55,689 nt of DNA from UBA5266 sp964610025 (GCA_964610025.1 CAZSTX010000005.1:1-55689), one strand, 5' to 3'. Numbered from the stretch's first letter, positions 1-7,786 are shown. Notes: a model not told the origin generated them from the letters alone. Numbers and translations: made by a program.

Positions 1-132
1 GTGCTGCGGTAAGGCAAGGGATTGCCAGCAAAATAGGCAGCGGATTTATTATGGTTCTTTCTTGGTTTGCTTTCTTCCCATAGATTTTATCTTGGAATAA
101 CAGGAAGTGGCATTTTGTATTTATTTACTGGA

Positions 133-152
133 CAAGTGGGCAAGCCCACTTG
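133..152. repeat. perfect 9-bp inverted repeat
   Basis: CAAGTGGGC and GCCCACTTG are separated by only two bases, so either strand can form a tight GC-rich hairpin. No T-run follows, so it is not an obvious intrinsic terminator. It lies in gene-free sequence at the left edge of the window; bases 1-180 otherwise hold no supportable gene. Confidence 0.6.
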
Positions 153-183
153 GTAATATTAGTTTTCACAATACAAATTCACA

Positions 184-311
184 TAGTGCGGTTAAGAAAT
201 TTCAAAAATGAATAATAATGCAGTTTGAAATAATAATAATAATAAAATAGTGCAGTTTCTAGTGATAAAATTTACAAAATAGTGCAGTTTAAAAATGATA
301 TTAAAAAGATA
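184..311. repeat. four-copy degenerate direct repeat, exact 32-bp period
   Basis: The core TAGTGCAGTTT starts at 248 and 280, with near copies at 216 (TAATGCAGTTT) and 184 (TAGTGCGGTTA). All starts are exactly 32 bases apart, and the 21 bases between cores are AT-rich and not conserved. Conserved cores on one helical face with diverged spacers look like repeated protein-binding sites, such as transposase sites at an element end or iterons, more than a young tandem duplication. No transposase is visible in the window. Confidence 0.7.
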
Positions 312-342
312 AATAGAGAATTCCTGCCAAAATCACCTGCTT

Positions 343-469
343 CTAACAAGCGATATGGTTAATTGCCGATGCAGTGCGTATTCGAGCGGCGCAGCTCGTA
401 TCAAAAGTAGTTGTAACTTGATAGAGAATCGCTTCGAAATGCCAAACGTTTCATACACGCAGCCGTTAG
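343..469. repeat. attC-like imperfect palindromic element
   Basis: The stretch opens with CTAAC (343-347) and closes with GTTAG (465-469). These are complementary and resemble the outer core sites of integron attC recombination sites (the right core GTTAGGT fits GTTRRRY; the left one fits less well). Inside lies a shorter dyad, GAGC-GGCGCA-GCTC, near 383-396. The element is much more GC-rich than its surroundings. No integron integrase is present, so the attC reading is an inference from shape only. Confidence 0.35.
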
Positions 470-533
470 GTGCAAGTGGAAGAAATATCCACTCTTCTAT
501 CTAGCGGAGTAGCCGAAAGCCGTAAGCGAGTGG

Positions 534-589
534 ATTGATATTCCCAATAAATTCTGGATAGTAAGATAAGTCCAAAAATTTTATCTTTG
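534..589. repeat. 56-bp direct repeat, left copy
   Basis: This 56-base stretch recurs at 3181-3236 with one mismatch (position 7 of the repeat, A here and G there). The two copies bracket the restriction-modification genes. The repeat ends in TATCTTTG, which matches the Bacteroidota -7 promoter box. It probably marks the boundary of an inserted segment or a dispersed repeat used for recombination. Confidence 0.85.
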
Positions 590-1031
590 TTCACGTCTAA
601 ACTAAATGTTTTCACACGCTTATTATTTTAATACATAAAAAGACATGAAACATTTGTTTTTTTCAAGATATTCAAAAAACATTAAATTTACATCAAAAAT
701 CTAAGGAAATTTATAAATTTTTATTGAATATAATCAAAAAAATCCATTGAATTTAAAAAAAAGCAAAACGTAACGAATTGATACATATATTATAAAAAAT
801 ATTTTTAAAAATATGTTATTTTATTAAAATATTTGTATAATTTTGCACCTACAAAGAAACAAGAAAACATTAAAATTTAAGTGTCTTGAACTAAAATAAA
901 TATATATCAAAATAATTCTCATAAAAACTTTACCAAGCCAACCATTATGTTGTATAAACAAGAATTTATGAAGGGTATAAATATATTAGAGCCAATGCTA
1001 TTTGACCGCACCGTTTAAAGATAACCCGAAG
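590..1031. other. AT-rich gene-free stretch upstream of the R-M module
   Basis: No reading frame here looks like a protein, and there is no small controller (C-protein) gene of the kind that precedes some type II systems. A TAATTTTG box (838-845) is a possible promoter pointing toward the methyltransferase. Otherwise I see only long A/T runs. Confidence 0.5.
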
Positions 1032-1047
1032 TAATTTTGTACCTTTG
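1032..1047 (+). promoter_or_regulatory. probable promoter of the R-M operon
   Basis: Two adjacent matches to the Bacteroidota -7 box TAnnTTTG, TAATTTTG (1032-1039) and TACCTTTG (1040-1047), lie 33-48 bases before the methyltransferase ATG at 1080. No clear -33 TTTG is at the right distance from either, so strength is uncertain. Confidence 0.5.
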
Positions 1048-1079
1048 TACCTATAAACTAAATTAATGAGAAGAAAAAA

Positions 1080-2369
1080 ATGTTGAATAAAACAAAGCAT
1101 ACAATTATAAACGGAGACAGCCGACATATGAGCGAACTTAACGATGAAAGTGTTCATTTAATTACGACTTCCCCACCTTATTGGCAACTCAAAGATTACG
1201 GAACAGAAAATCAAATCGGATTTCATGATGATTATGAAACATACATTAATCACTTGAATTTAACTTGGCAAGAGTGTTTTCGAGTTTTGCACAAAGGGTG
1301 CCGTTTATGTATCAATATTGGCGACCAATTTGCTCGTTCAACCTATTATGGTCGTTACAAAATCATTCCTATTCATACTGAAATTATCAAATTCTGTGAA
1401 GTGATTGGGTTCGATTTTATGGGACAAATCATTTGGCAAAAAGCAACCACAATGAACACTTCGGGTGGTGCAAGTATTATGGGAAGTTATCCAAATCCAA
1501 GAAATGGTATCGTAAAATTGGATTTTGAATATATTTTGTTGTTCAAAAAACAAGGAAATGCACCCAAACCGACCAAAGAACAGAAAGAAAACGCTTCAAT
1601 GACTAATGAAGAATGGAATACTTACTTTAATGGGCATTGGTATTTTTCTGGAGCAAAACAAGATAAGCATTTGGCCATGTTTCCTGAAGAATTACCACAT
1701 CGTTTAATCAAAATGTTTTCTTTTCCGGGAGAAACCATTTTAGACCCATTTATGGGAAGCGGAACAACTGCTTTGGCTGCAAGAAACTTAAACCGAAATT
1801 CTATTGGTTACGAAATTAATCCTGATTTCATTCCAATCATCAAAGAAAAAATTGGAACAGATGATGCTTTTACAAAAGTTCAAACTGAAATAATCCAACA
1901 GCCTGAATTAAAAACAGATTTTGAAAAACAAATAAAAGAATTACCTTATCAATTTATTGACACGCACAAATTAGACAAGAAAATTGATGTAAAAAAAATT
2001 CAATACGGTTCTAAAATTGATGCAAATAGCACAGGAAAACGAGAAGAATTTTTCTCTGTAAAAGAAATTATTAGTCCTGAACTTATTCGTTTGAGTAATG
2101 ATTTAATAATTCGATTAATTGGGATTAAACAAAATCCAGCTTTTAACGGAAAAGCAACCGAATATTTAATCAATAAAGTTCGTGGCAAAAAAGTATTCCT
2201 TAAATACGATGAAATTAAGCACGACAATGAGAATAATTTAATGGCTTACCTCTATCTTGAAAACAAAACTTTTATAAATGCACATTTATTAAAAGAAAAT
2301 TTAGCATTAGTAGATAATTCCATTGATTTTAAATATAAAACAAAATTTAACTCATTTATCAATGGCTAA
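1080..2369 (+). CDS. type II DNA methyltransferase (probable N4-cytosine) with C-terminal SNase-like domain
   Basis: This is a DNA modification enzyme of 429 residues. The catalytic motif TSPPY (residues 30-34) comes first and the S-adenosylmethionine motif DPFMGSGTT (222-230) later, the order of the beta class. SPPY rather than NPPY or DPPY favours N4-cytosine methylation. Residues about 335-425 resemble staphylococcal nuclease: a strand equivalent to its RLLLVDTPE (here RLIGIKQNP from R345), a helix, then MAYLYLENKTFINAHLL. Of the nuclease active-site residues only the first arginine is kept; the Asp, Glu and second Arg are replaced by Lys, Pro and Asn. The domain is therefore probably a dead nuclease used for DNA or partner binding. 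The stop overlaps the start of the restriction gene by eight bases, so the two are translationally coupled. M.MjaI/M.MthZI-type enzymes are the closest relatives I can name from memory. Confidence 0.85.
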   Translation: MLNKTKHTIINGDSRHMSELNDESVHLITTSPPYWQLKDYGTENQIGFHDDYETYINHLNLTWQECFRVLHKGCRLCINIGDQFARSTYYGRYKIIPIHTEIIKFCEVIGFDFMGQIIWQKATTMNTSGGASIMGSYPNPRNGIVKLDFEYILLFKKQGNAPKPTKEQKENASMTNEEWNTYFNGHWYFSGAKQDKHLAMFPEELPHRLIKMFSFPGETILDPFMGSGTTALAARNLNRNSIGYEINPDFIPIIKEKIGTDDAFTKVQTEIIQQPELKTDFEKQIKELPYQFIDTHKLDKKIDVKKIQYGSKIDANSTGKREEFFSVKEIISPELIRLSNDLIIRLIGIKQNPAFNGKATEYLINKVRGKKVFLKYDEIKHDNENNLMAYLYLENKTFINAHLLKENLALVDNSIDFKYKTKFNSFING

Positions 2370-3060
2370 AAAAGAAATCAAAAGATACTCGTTAGAATTT
2401 GGGAAAAAGGAAAAAGTTCTGAATTATGCTACACAAACTTACCAACTTTCAAGACCCAACAAAGTTGGGGCTGTAATGGCTTTAATCAGAGAATGTCAGC
2501 CAAATACTATTCAAGAATGGGAAGAATGGTATTTTGAAAATGCTACAACAGCAGGAAAAAACACTTTCAAAATAACGAAAGAAAGTTTAGAAGAACTTGG
2601 AGAAAGGCTTTACGAAAAAATTACGGAAGTTGTTATTCCCGAATGGCAAGAGGCTTTTAATGCTTTGACAAAAGAAGATTGCTACAATTATATTTACAAT
2701 CTTACTATCAATCGAACCTTTGACGGATATTTAAGAGAAAAATCAGTCGTAAATGATGGTTTGGTAAAGGCGTTTCCAAATGTTCGTTTTGAAGAAAGTC
2801 CACCTGAATTAGACCACGCAGGAGATATAGACTACCTTGGATACGTTACAGATAATAAGGCATTTGGAATACAAATAAAGCCTGTAACTGCACAGTCAAA
2901 CTTTGGCAACTATTCTGTTTCAGAAAGAATGAAAGCAAGTTTTGAAAGTTTCAAAAAAGATTTTGGAGGTAATGTATTTATCGTTTTCAGTTTAGACGGA
3001 GAGGTTGCAAACAGACAAGTAATTGACCAAATTCAAACTGAAATTGAACGACTGCAATGA
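2362..3060 (+). CDS. type II restriction endonuclease, MjaI-like family
   Basis: This gene encodes 232 residues. I chose ATG 2362, which overlaps the methyltransferase stop in ATGGCTAA, over the longer frame from 2323, because the 13 extra residues lie wholly inside the upstream gene. The segment PELDHAGDIDYLG followed by FGIQIKP (D155, D157, Q171-x-K173) fits a PD-(D/E)XK nuclease core with Q-x-K in place of E-x-K. The overall sequence, including EWEEWYFENA and NLTINRTFDGYLREKS, resembles what I know as the MjaI restriction endonuclease family (Pfam RE_MjaI). MjaI cuts CTAG; that this enzyme does too is an inference. Pairing with a predicted N4-cytosine methylase is consistent with it. Confidence 0.75.
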   Translation: MAKKEIKRYSLEFGKKEKVLNYATQTYQLSRPNKVGAVMALIRECQPNTIQEWEEWYFENATTAGKNTFKITKESLEELGERLYEKITEVVIPEWQEAFNALTKEDCYNYIYNLTINRTFDGYLREKSVVNDGLVKAFPNVRFEESPPELDHAGDIDYLGYVTDNKAFGIQIKPVTAQSNFGNYSVSERMKASFESFKKDFGGNVFIVFSLDGEVANRQVIDQIQTEIERLQ

Positions 3061-3070
3061 TAATGCACTG

Positions 3071-3166
3071 GCTATAACAGCGTATTGCCAATAGAGCGAG
3101 TGAAGTGCTTCTATGAAACATTCGTGAAGAGTTCAACAACAGTAACTTTATTGAACTTTTGTACTA
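3071..3166. repeat. intergenic palindromic element, apparently truncated
   Basis: Directly after the restriction gene, a GC-richer stretch starts with TAACAGCG (3075) and contains the inverted repeat AGTTCAA (3130-3136) / TTGAACT (3151-3157). I recall similar sequences following accessory genes in Bacteroidota, where a second, complementary half normally follows. Here the right half is missing and the 56-bp repeat begins within 20 bases. Gene end, palindrome and repeat together suggest a cassette boundary. Confidence 0.35.
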
Positions 3167-3180
3167 AAAGAAATTAGAGT

Positions 3181-3236
3181 ATTGATGTTCCCAATAAATT
3201 CTGGATAGTAAGATAAGTCCAAAAATTTTATCTTTG
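3181..3236. repeat. 56-bp direct repeat, right copy
   Basis: 55 of 56 bases match 534-589. It closes the R-M segment; the next gene, lptB, ends at 3273 on the other strand. The two copies are 2,647 bases apart start to start. The terminal TATCTTTG would fire toward the 3' end of lptB if it acts as a promoter. Confidence 0.85.
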
Positions 3237-3272
3237 CGTCCAGAAAAAATTATAAATATCAAATTATTACTA

Positions 3273-4007
3273 CTATCTCAATTCAAAATTCTTTCCAAGA
3301 TAAACTTTACGTACTATTTCGTCGTTAGCAAGTTCTTCGGGTGTGCCCGATTTAAACACTTTTCCTTCCAATAACAAATAGGCTTGATTAGTAATGGCAA
3401 GTGTTTCATGCACATTATGATCTGTAATAAGAATTCCTATATTTTTATCTTTTAATTTATAAACTATCTGTTGAATATCTTCGACAGCAATGGGGTCGAC
3501 ACCTGCAAAAGGCTCATCTAAAAGGATAAATTTGGGGTTACTTGCCAACGAGCGGGCTATTTCTGTTCTTCTACGCTCACCTCCTGACAACTGTAAGCCT
3601 TTGCTTTTTCTTATACGCTGTAATCCAAATTCTTCTAACAAAATTTCAAGTTTTTCTTTTTGCTCTTCCCGCGATAAGTTTGTAAATTGTAAGACTGCCT
3701 TTAAATTATCTTCTATCGACAAATGACGAAAAACAGAGGCTTCTTGTGCCAAATAGCCTATGCCTATTCGTGCCCTCCTATACATAGGTAAATGCGTAAT
3801 TTCGGTATCATTAATAAATATTTTACCCGCTAATGGCTTTATCAGACCTACTATCATATAAAAAGAGGTTGTTTTTCCTGCACCATTAGGACCTAACAAG
3901 CCGACTATCTCGCCTTGTTTTACTTGCACACTTACATTATTGACAACAGTACGATTGTGGTATTTTTTATAAAGTCCTTCTGTACGTAAAACATCTCTAT
4001 TTTCCAT
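3273..4007 (-). CDS. lptB: LPS export ABC transporter ATP-binding protein LptB
   Basis: LptB is the cytoplasmic ATPase of the LptB2FGC machine that pulls lipopolysaccharide from the inner membrane. Its 244 residues hold Walker A GPNGAGKT (39-46), the Q-loop region YLAQEASVFR, signature LSGGERRR, Walker B FILLDEPFAGVDP and switch histidine ITDHNV, all in the LptB pattern. An upstream frame reaches 4040, but the ATG at 4007 lies one base after the rseP stop and gives the normal LptB N-terminus. The gene is third in an apparent dxr-rseP-lptB operon. The LptF/G permeases are not in the window. Confidence 0.93.
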   Translation of the reverse strand: MENRDVLRTEGLYKKYHNRTVVNNVSVQVKQGEIVGLLGPNGAGKTTSFYMIVGLIKPLAGKIFINDTEITHLPMYRRARIGIGYLAQEASVFRHLSIEDNLKAVLQFTNLSREEQKEKLEILLEEFGLQRIRKSKGLQLSGGERRRTEIARSLASNPKFILLDEPFAGVDPIAVEDIQQIVYKLKDKNIGILITDHNVHETLAITNQAYLLLEGKVFKSGTPEELANDEIVRKVYLGKNFELR

Positions 4008-4008
4008 C

Positions 4009-5478
4009 TTATCCAAAGAGTTTAAAAATATCGTTCCCAAAAACGAATATCATCAATGTCAATAATATAACCCAACCAATAGTAAGAGCATATTCCATAA
4101 ATTTATCGGGTAATTTCCTACCTATAATCATTTCTATTAAGGTAAACAAAACAAAACCTCCATCTAATCCTGGTATAGGCAAGATATTCATAAATGCCAA
4201 TATCAGCGACAACAAAGCAGTAATATACCAAAATTTAGCCCACACCCACTTGCCGCCGTATATTTTTGCTATTCCAATCGGTCCCGAAACAGATTCGCTT
4301 GCTTTTTCTTCTCCTGAAACTATTTTTTTCAGCCCTTTAATGTTTAATTTCAACATGGTCATAGCATCTTTCCATCCATAAACTAAGGTTTGCAAAACAG
4401 AGTATTGTTTCAATTCATAAGGCATAGCATTAATACCTACTCCTATTTTTCCAGTCGAATCTAACAAGAGCGATTTAACAAGTGTATCTTCGTTGCTTAC
4501 AATGGTCAAATCGATTGCTTGATTAGCAAATTGTATAATATTTTCTTCAAAACTTCCCCAAGTTTGCACATTAATAGAATCGTTAATAAACAATATAGCA
4601 TCTCCTTTTTTTATTCCTATTTTATCGGCTGTTGAACCATCAAATACAGTATCAATGTGAAAAGTAAAATTAGATGCTTTTATAAAATTTTCTCCCGTTT
4701 TCAATAAATGATAGCTTGCCTCTCCCAGCACAACATCTAATGTTTCGCGATTTCGTTCGACTGTAACAATAGAGCCAAAAAACATTTCAGGACTTATCGC
4801 ATCTTGAAAACGTTCTACTGCTTTGCCTTGCACTCTTATGATTTTGTCTCCTGTCATAAAGCCTATTTTCCTTGCATTTTCGTAGGCATAAATTCCATCT
4901 TTCACTGCACTATTAGGCAAGTATTCTTTTTCATAAATTCCTAAAAACATAGCAAACAACAATACTCCTACGACAAGATTAATGATAACACCTCCCAAAA
5001 CCACTATCAAACGTTGCCATGCTGGCTTGGAACGAAACTCCCATGATTGCGGTTCTGATTGTAGATTTTCAATACTTTGCGTTTCATCAATCATACCTGC
5101 TATTTGACAATAGCCTCCCAAAGGCAGCCACCCAATACCGTATTCGGTATTATCGGGATGTTTTCGCCAATCTGTATCGTCTAATTTGTTAATATCTATA
5201 TTTTTATACTTCTTTTTTCCTTTTTCATCTAAAATAGGATTGCCATTGTCGTCTGTGAGCAATTCGGTATCTGGCAAATTTTTAGAAAAAAACTTCCATT
5301 GTAATTTTCCATTTATTTTTTTTATTTTTACAAGAGAATATTTTGGATTAAAAAAGATATAAAATTTATTGACGCGTATACCAAACATACGTGCCGTAAT
5401 AAAATGTCCAAATTCGTGAATAAGTACTAAAAAAGATAAGCCCACTATTAATTGGGCTGCCATAATAAATCCTGTCAT
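4009..5478 (-). CDS. rseP: RIP metalloprotease RseP (site-2 protease)
   Basis: This inner-membrane zinc protease cleaves substrates such as anti-sigma factors within the membrane. The first transmembrane helix carries HEFGH (H21, E22, H25), and the last helices contain PIPGLDGG with the third zinc ligand at about D439. Between them lie tandem PDZ-like regions and a hydrophilic insert of about 40 residues (roughly 60-105), commonly longer in Bacteroidota. At 489 residues it is longer than E. coli RseP (about 450). ATG and the dxr stop overlap as ATGA, indicating translational coupling. No sigma/anti-sigma pair is nearby, so the substrate cannot be inferred. Confidence 0.93.
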   Translation of the reverse strand: MTGFIMAAQLIVGLSFLVLIHEFGHFITARMFGIRVNKFYIFFNPKYSLVKIKKINGKLQWKFFSKNLPDTELLTDDNGNPILDEKGKKKYKNIDINKLDDTDWRKHPDNTEYGIGWLPLGGYCQIAGMIDETQSIENLQSEPQSWEFRSKPAWQRLIVVLGGVIINLVVGVLLFAMFLGIYEKEYLPNSAVKDGIYAYENARKIGFMTGDKIIRVQGKAVERFQDAISPEMFFGSIVTVERNRETLDVVLGEASYHLLKTGENFIKASNFTFHIDTVFDGSTADKIGIKKGDAILFINDSINVQTWGSFEENIIQFANQAIDLTIVSNEDTLVKSLLLDSTGKIGVGINAMPYELKQYSVLQTLVYGWKDAMTMLKLNIKGLKKIVSGEEKASESVSGPIGIAKIYGGKWVWAKFWYITALLSLILAFMNILPIPGLDGGFVLFTLIEMIIGRKLPDKFMEYALTIGWVILLTLMIFVFGNDIFKLFG

Positions 5479-6632
5479 AAATTATTTTTAATTTGAAAAG
5501 CAATTTGTCTTGCTTCGTTATTTATTTGTATATAATTTTCAATAGTTGGATGCGATATATTGTTTATTTTCGATAGCGTTTCTTCTATCACTATAGGAAT
5601 TTGTAAAAAATGAATCTCTTCTTCTAAAAAAGCTTCTACAGCTACTTCATTAGCAGCATTCATAGCACAAGGACAAGTTCCACCTACTTCAATCGCTTGA
5701 TAAGCTATATCTAAACATTTAAACAATTTTTTATCCGGTAAAGAAAAATTAAAACTCGGATAGTCAGTAAATGAAAAGCGTTTCAATTCGTTATCAAAAC
5801 GATGTGGAAACGAAAGTGCATAAATAATAGGTAAACGCATATCGGGTAATCCTAATTGAGCTTTAATAGAAGAATCAGAAAATTGCACCATTGAATGTAT
5901 AATGCTCTGGGGGTGAATTACCACTTCAATTTGTTTAGGCGAAATATTAAACAGCCATTTCGCTTCTATAACTTCTAAACCTTTATTCATCAGTGTAGAT
6001 GAATCAATTGTTACTTTATTTCCCATTTTCCAATTAGGATGCTGCAAAGCTTGTTGAGGGCTTATCTGTTGCAACATCTCTTTGTTCATTCCCAAAAATG
6101 GACCTCCTGAAGCTGTTAGAATAATCTTTTCAACTTTATTGTAATTCTCTCCTATCAAGCATTGAAAAATAGCCGAATGTTCTGAATCAACAGGAATAAT
6201 AGGAACTTGATTGTCAAGTGCTAATTTCGTAATAATTTCGCCAGCTACTACCAAGGTTTCTTTATTAGCCAAAGCTATCGGCTTTTTATGTAAAATAGCG
6301 TTATAAGTAGGCAGTAAACCCGCATAGCCAACCAAAGCCACTAAGACCATATCGATACTACTCATTTCAACAATTTGTTCGAGCGAACGACTACCTGCAA
6401 AAACTTTGATATCGTATGCCAACAAAGCAGTATTAAGCTGCTGATAATATGTTTCGTTTTCGATTACTACTGCGTTGGGACGAAAAGCAATAGCTTGTTC
6501 TATAAGCAAATCAACATTATTTTGTGCTGTAAGCACTTCTACTTCAAAAAATGAATCATGTGTTGCTATTTGCTCTAATGCTTGCCTGCCTATGCTACCC
6601 GTTGAACCTAAAATCGCTATTCGCTTTTTCAT
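5475..6632 (-). CDS. dxr: 1-deoxy-D-xylulose 5-phosphate reductoisomerase
   Basis: Dxr converts DXP to 2-C-methyl-D-erythritol 4-phosphate with NADPH, the second step of the MEP isoprenoid pathway. The 385-residue protein starts with the NADPH-binding motif GSTGSIG (9-15) and contains the metal/substrate residues in PVDSEHSAIFQ, the flexible loop SGGPF, and the NAANE motif. I chose the ATG at 6632; the frame can be extended by three codons only through a TTG. It heads the dxr-rseP-lptB transcription unit and has a good promoter just upstream. Confidence 0.95.
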   Translation of the reverse strand: MKKRIAILGSTGSIGRQALEQIATHDSFFEVEVLTAQNNVDLLIEQAIAFRPNAVVIENETYYQQLNTALLAYDIKVFAGSRSLEQIVEMSSIDMVLVALVGYAGLLPTYNAILHKKPIALANKETLVVAGEIITKLALDNQVPIIPVDSEHSAIFQCLIGENYNKVEKIILTASGGPFLGMNKEMLQQISPQQALQHPNWKMGNKVTIDSSTLMNKGLEVIEAKWLFNISPKQIEVVIHPQSIIHSMVQFSDSSIKAQLGLPDMRLPIIYALSFPHRFDNELKRFSFTDYPSFNFSLPDKKLFKCLDIAYQAIEVGGTCPCAMNAANEVAVEAFLEEEIHFLQIPIVIEETLSKINNISHPTIENYIQINNEARQIAFQIKNNL

Positions 6633-6656
6633 ACAATACAATAAAATAAATCAATG

Positions 6657-6691
6657 CAAAAATACGAAATTCTAAAACGTGAATAAACAAA
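6657..6691 (-). promoter_or_regulatory. promoter of dxr-rseP-lptB
   Basis: On the minus strand the -7 box TATTTTTG (complement of 6657-6664) lies 24 bases before the dxr ATG. An upstream TTTG (complement of 6688-6691) is separated from it by 23 bases, at the long end of the spacing reported for the Bacteroidota sigma factor. Confidence 0.65.
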
Positions 6692-6809
6692 GTTTAGTAT
6701 TTAATTGAAAGTATTTTTCAAATCTTCTATTCTATGAAAAGAAAAACGTAAATATTTAATACATTTTCCTAAAATAGTTCTCAAAAACTGTTTCTTATAA
6801 AAAAATGCT

Positions 6810-6817
6810 TACTTTTG
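6810..6817 (+). promoter_or_regulatory. -7 box upstream of the hsdM remnant
   Basis: TACTTTTG matches TAnnTTTG and lies 28 bases before the ATG of the truncated hsdM reading frame. No clear -33 TTTG is visible. Its survival suggests the remnant may still be transcribed. Confidence 0.5.
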
Positions 6818-6845
6818 TGATTAAGAAATAAATAAAAACCAATAA

Positions 6846-7001
6846 ATGAAAAATTTTAAAGAGAAAGCAGTCCTGATTTGGAGAATAGCAGACATGCTAA
6901 GAGAAGATTACAAACAGTCTGACTATGAAAAAGTAATACTTCCAATGACTATATTAAGGGGATTAGATTGTGTAATTCAGCCAAGCAAACATACCTTATG
7001 A
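6846..7001 (+). pseudogene. truncated type I restriction methyltransferase subunit (HsdM N-terminus)
   Basis: This 51-codon open frame starts with an ATG in good A-rich context. It reads like the extreme N-terminal helical domain of type I HsdM: IWRIADMLREDYKQSDY followed by KVILPMTILRGLDCVI. Full HsdM proteins are about 500-800 residues with an NPPF/NPPY methylase core. Nothing downstream continues the protein in any frame I could follow, and the frame ends at TGA (6999-7001). The most likely reading is a deletion remnant of a lost type I R-M locus. It is too short for any catalytic function. Confidence 0.75.
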
Positions 7002-7277
7002 ACATTCTTTATCTTTTAAGACACATACTTTAAAGATAGGTCTTGTGCCTTAATTGTAATGCCAGCAAAGAGTATTAAAATAAAAAGTTTTTCATACTAT
7101 GTTGCGATTAGAGTGCTATATTGATATAATAGCACAAAACAACACCATTCTTTATTTAGATTATTGCAATTATATAGGAATTAAAAACAACACTAAACTC
7201 TTGTTAAATAAAAAGAGTAATAGAAATGTTTTTTTCAACAAACAATCACCTTATTAGCAACAAATTAGTTGTTTTTC
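7002..7277. other. intergenic region with two imperfect hairpins
   Basis: After the hsdM remnant there is an imperfect inverted repeat, 7016-7028 with 7040-7053 (TTAAG-CACA against TGTG-CTTAA), and a second, GTGCTAT (7113-7119) with ATAGCAC (7129-7135). Neither has a proper T-run, so terminator function is doubtful. No gene is supported here. Confidence 0.4.
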
Positions 7278-7703
7278 CTATTTTAACTTATCGCCCGAAT
7301 AAGTAATTATTTTCAAATCCATTATGTCGTACAACTTATAAGAAAGATACATATCTAAATGCTTTTTTGAAAAAGTCAGTTTACAATTAGCTTTTTCGAT
7401 TTGATCACTTGACACAGAAGGATAAATTATTTGTATAATCGTAGATAGCTGGATTCCTGTAATTTCATATTCATTTTCTGTTTTTTTCGTCAATGGCATT
7501 CCGTCCATATAAAGCGATGTTTCGTCTAATGGACCATTGGTAATTAGTATTTTTATATTATCTTTTTTCAAAGATGAATTTTCTACACTTGAAGCCAATG
7601 TTCCTTGGTAAGTACCTGCATATTCATTGGATACTAATTTTTCACAATTGGTAAACAACCCAACAATTGCTAAAACTGTCAAAACTGAAATAATTCTTTT
7701 CAT
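7278..7703 (-). CDS. small lipoprotein of unknown function
   Basis: The product is a 141-residue protein with a short charged start, a hydrophobic stretch and a lipobox ending at Cys20 (LFTNC), so it is probably an outer-membrane or periplasmic lipoprotein. The mature part (EYAGTYQGTL, then alternating polar/hydrophobic strands) looks like a small beta-rich domain, perhaps calycin-like, but I do not recognise the family. Upstream on the minus strand is a TATTTTTG box about 50 bases from the start. It is separated by 83 bases from the next gene upstream on the same strand, so it may have its own promoter. Confidence 0.75.
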   Translation of the reverse strand: MKRIISVLTVLAIVGLFTNCEKLVSNEYAGTYQGTLASSVENSSLKKDNIKILITNGPLDETSLYMDGMPLTKKTENEYEITGIQLSTIIQIIYPSVSSDQIEKANCKLTFSKKHLDMYLSYKLYDIMDLKIITYSGDKLK

Positions 7704-7786
7704 ATTAATAATATTTTTATAAGTTTTTGAATGATTGTAACAGTAACAAAAATAAACATAAAAAGTTTAATATTTATTTTAAATAT

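Noticed and set aside
1..86. A plus-strand open frame running in from the left edge, in the third reading frame, ending in TAG at 84-86.
   Set aside because: Only 27 codons are visible and they match no family I recognise; it may be the tail of a gene outside the window but cannot be supported.
2323..2361. An upstream start for the restriction gene, 13 codons before the chosen ATG.
   Set aside because: The added codons lie wholly within the methylase gene and are not conserved-looking; ATGGCTAA gives a normal overlap.
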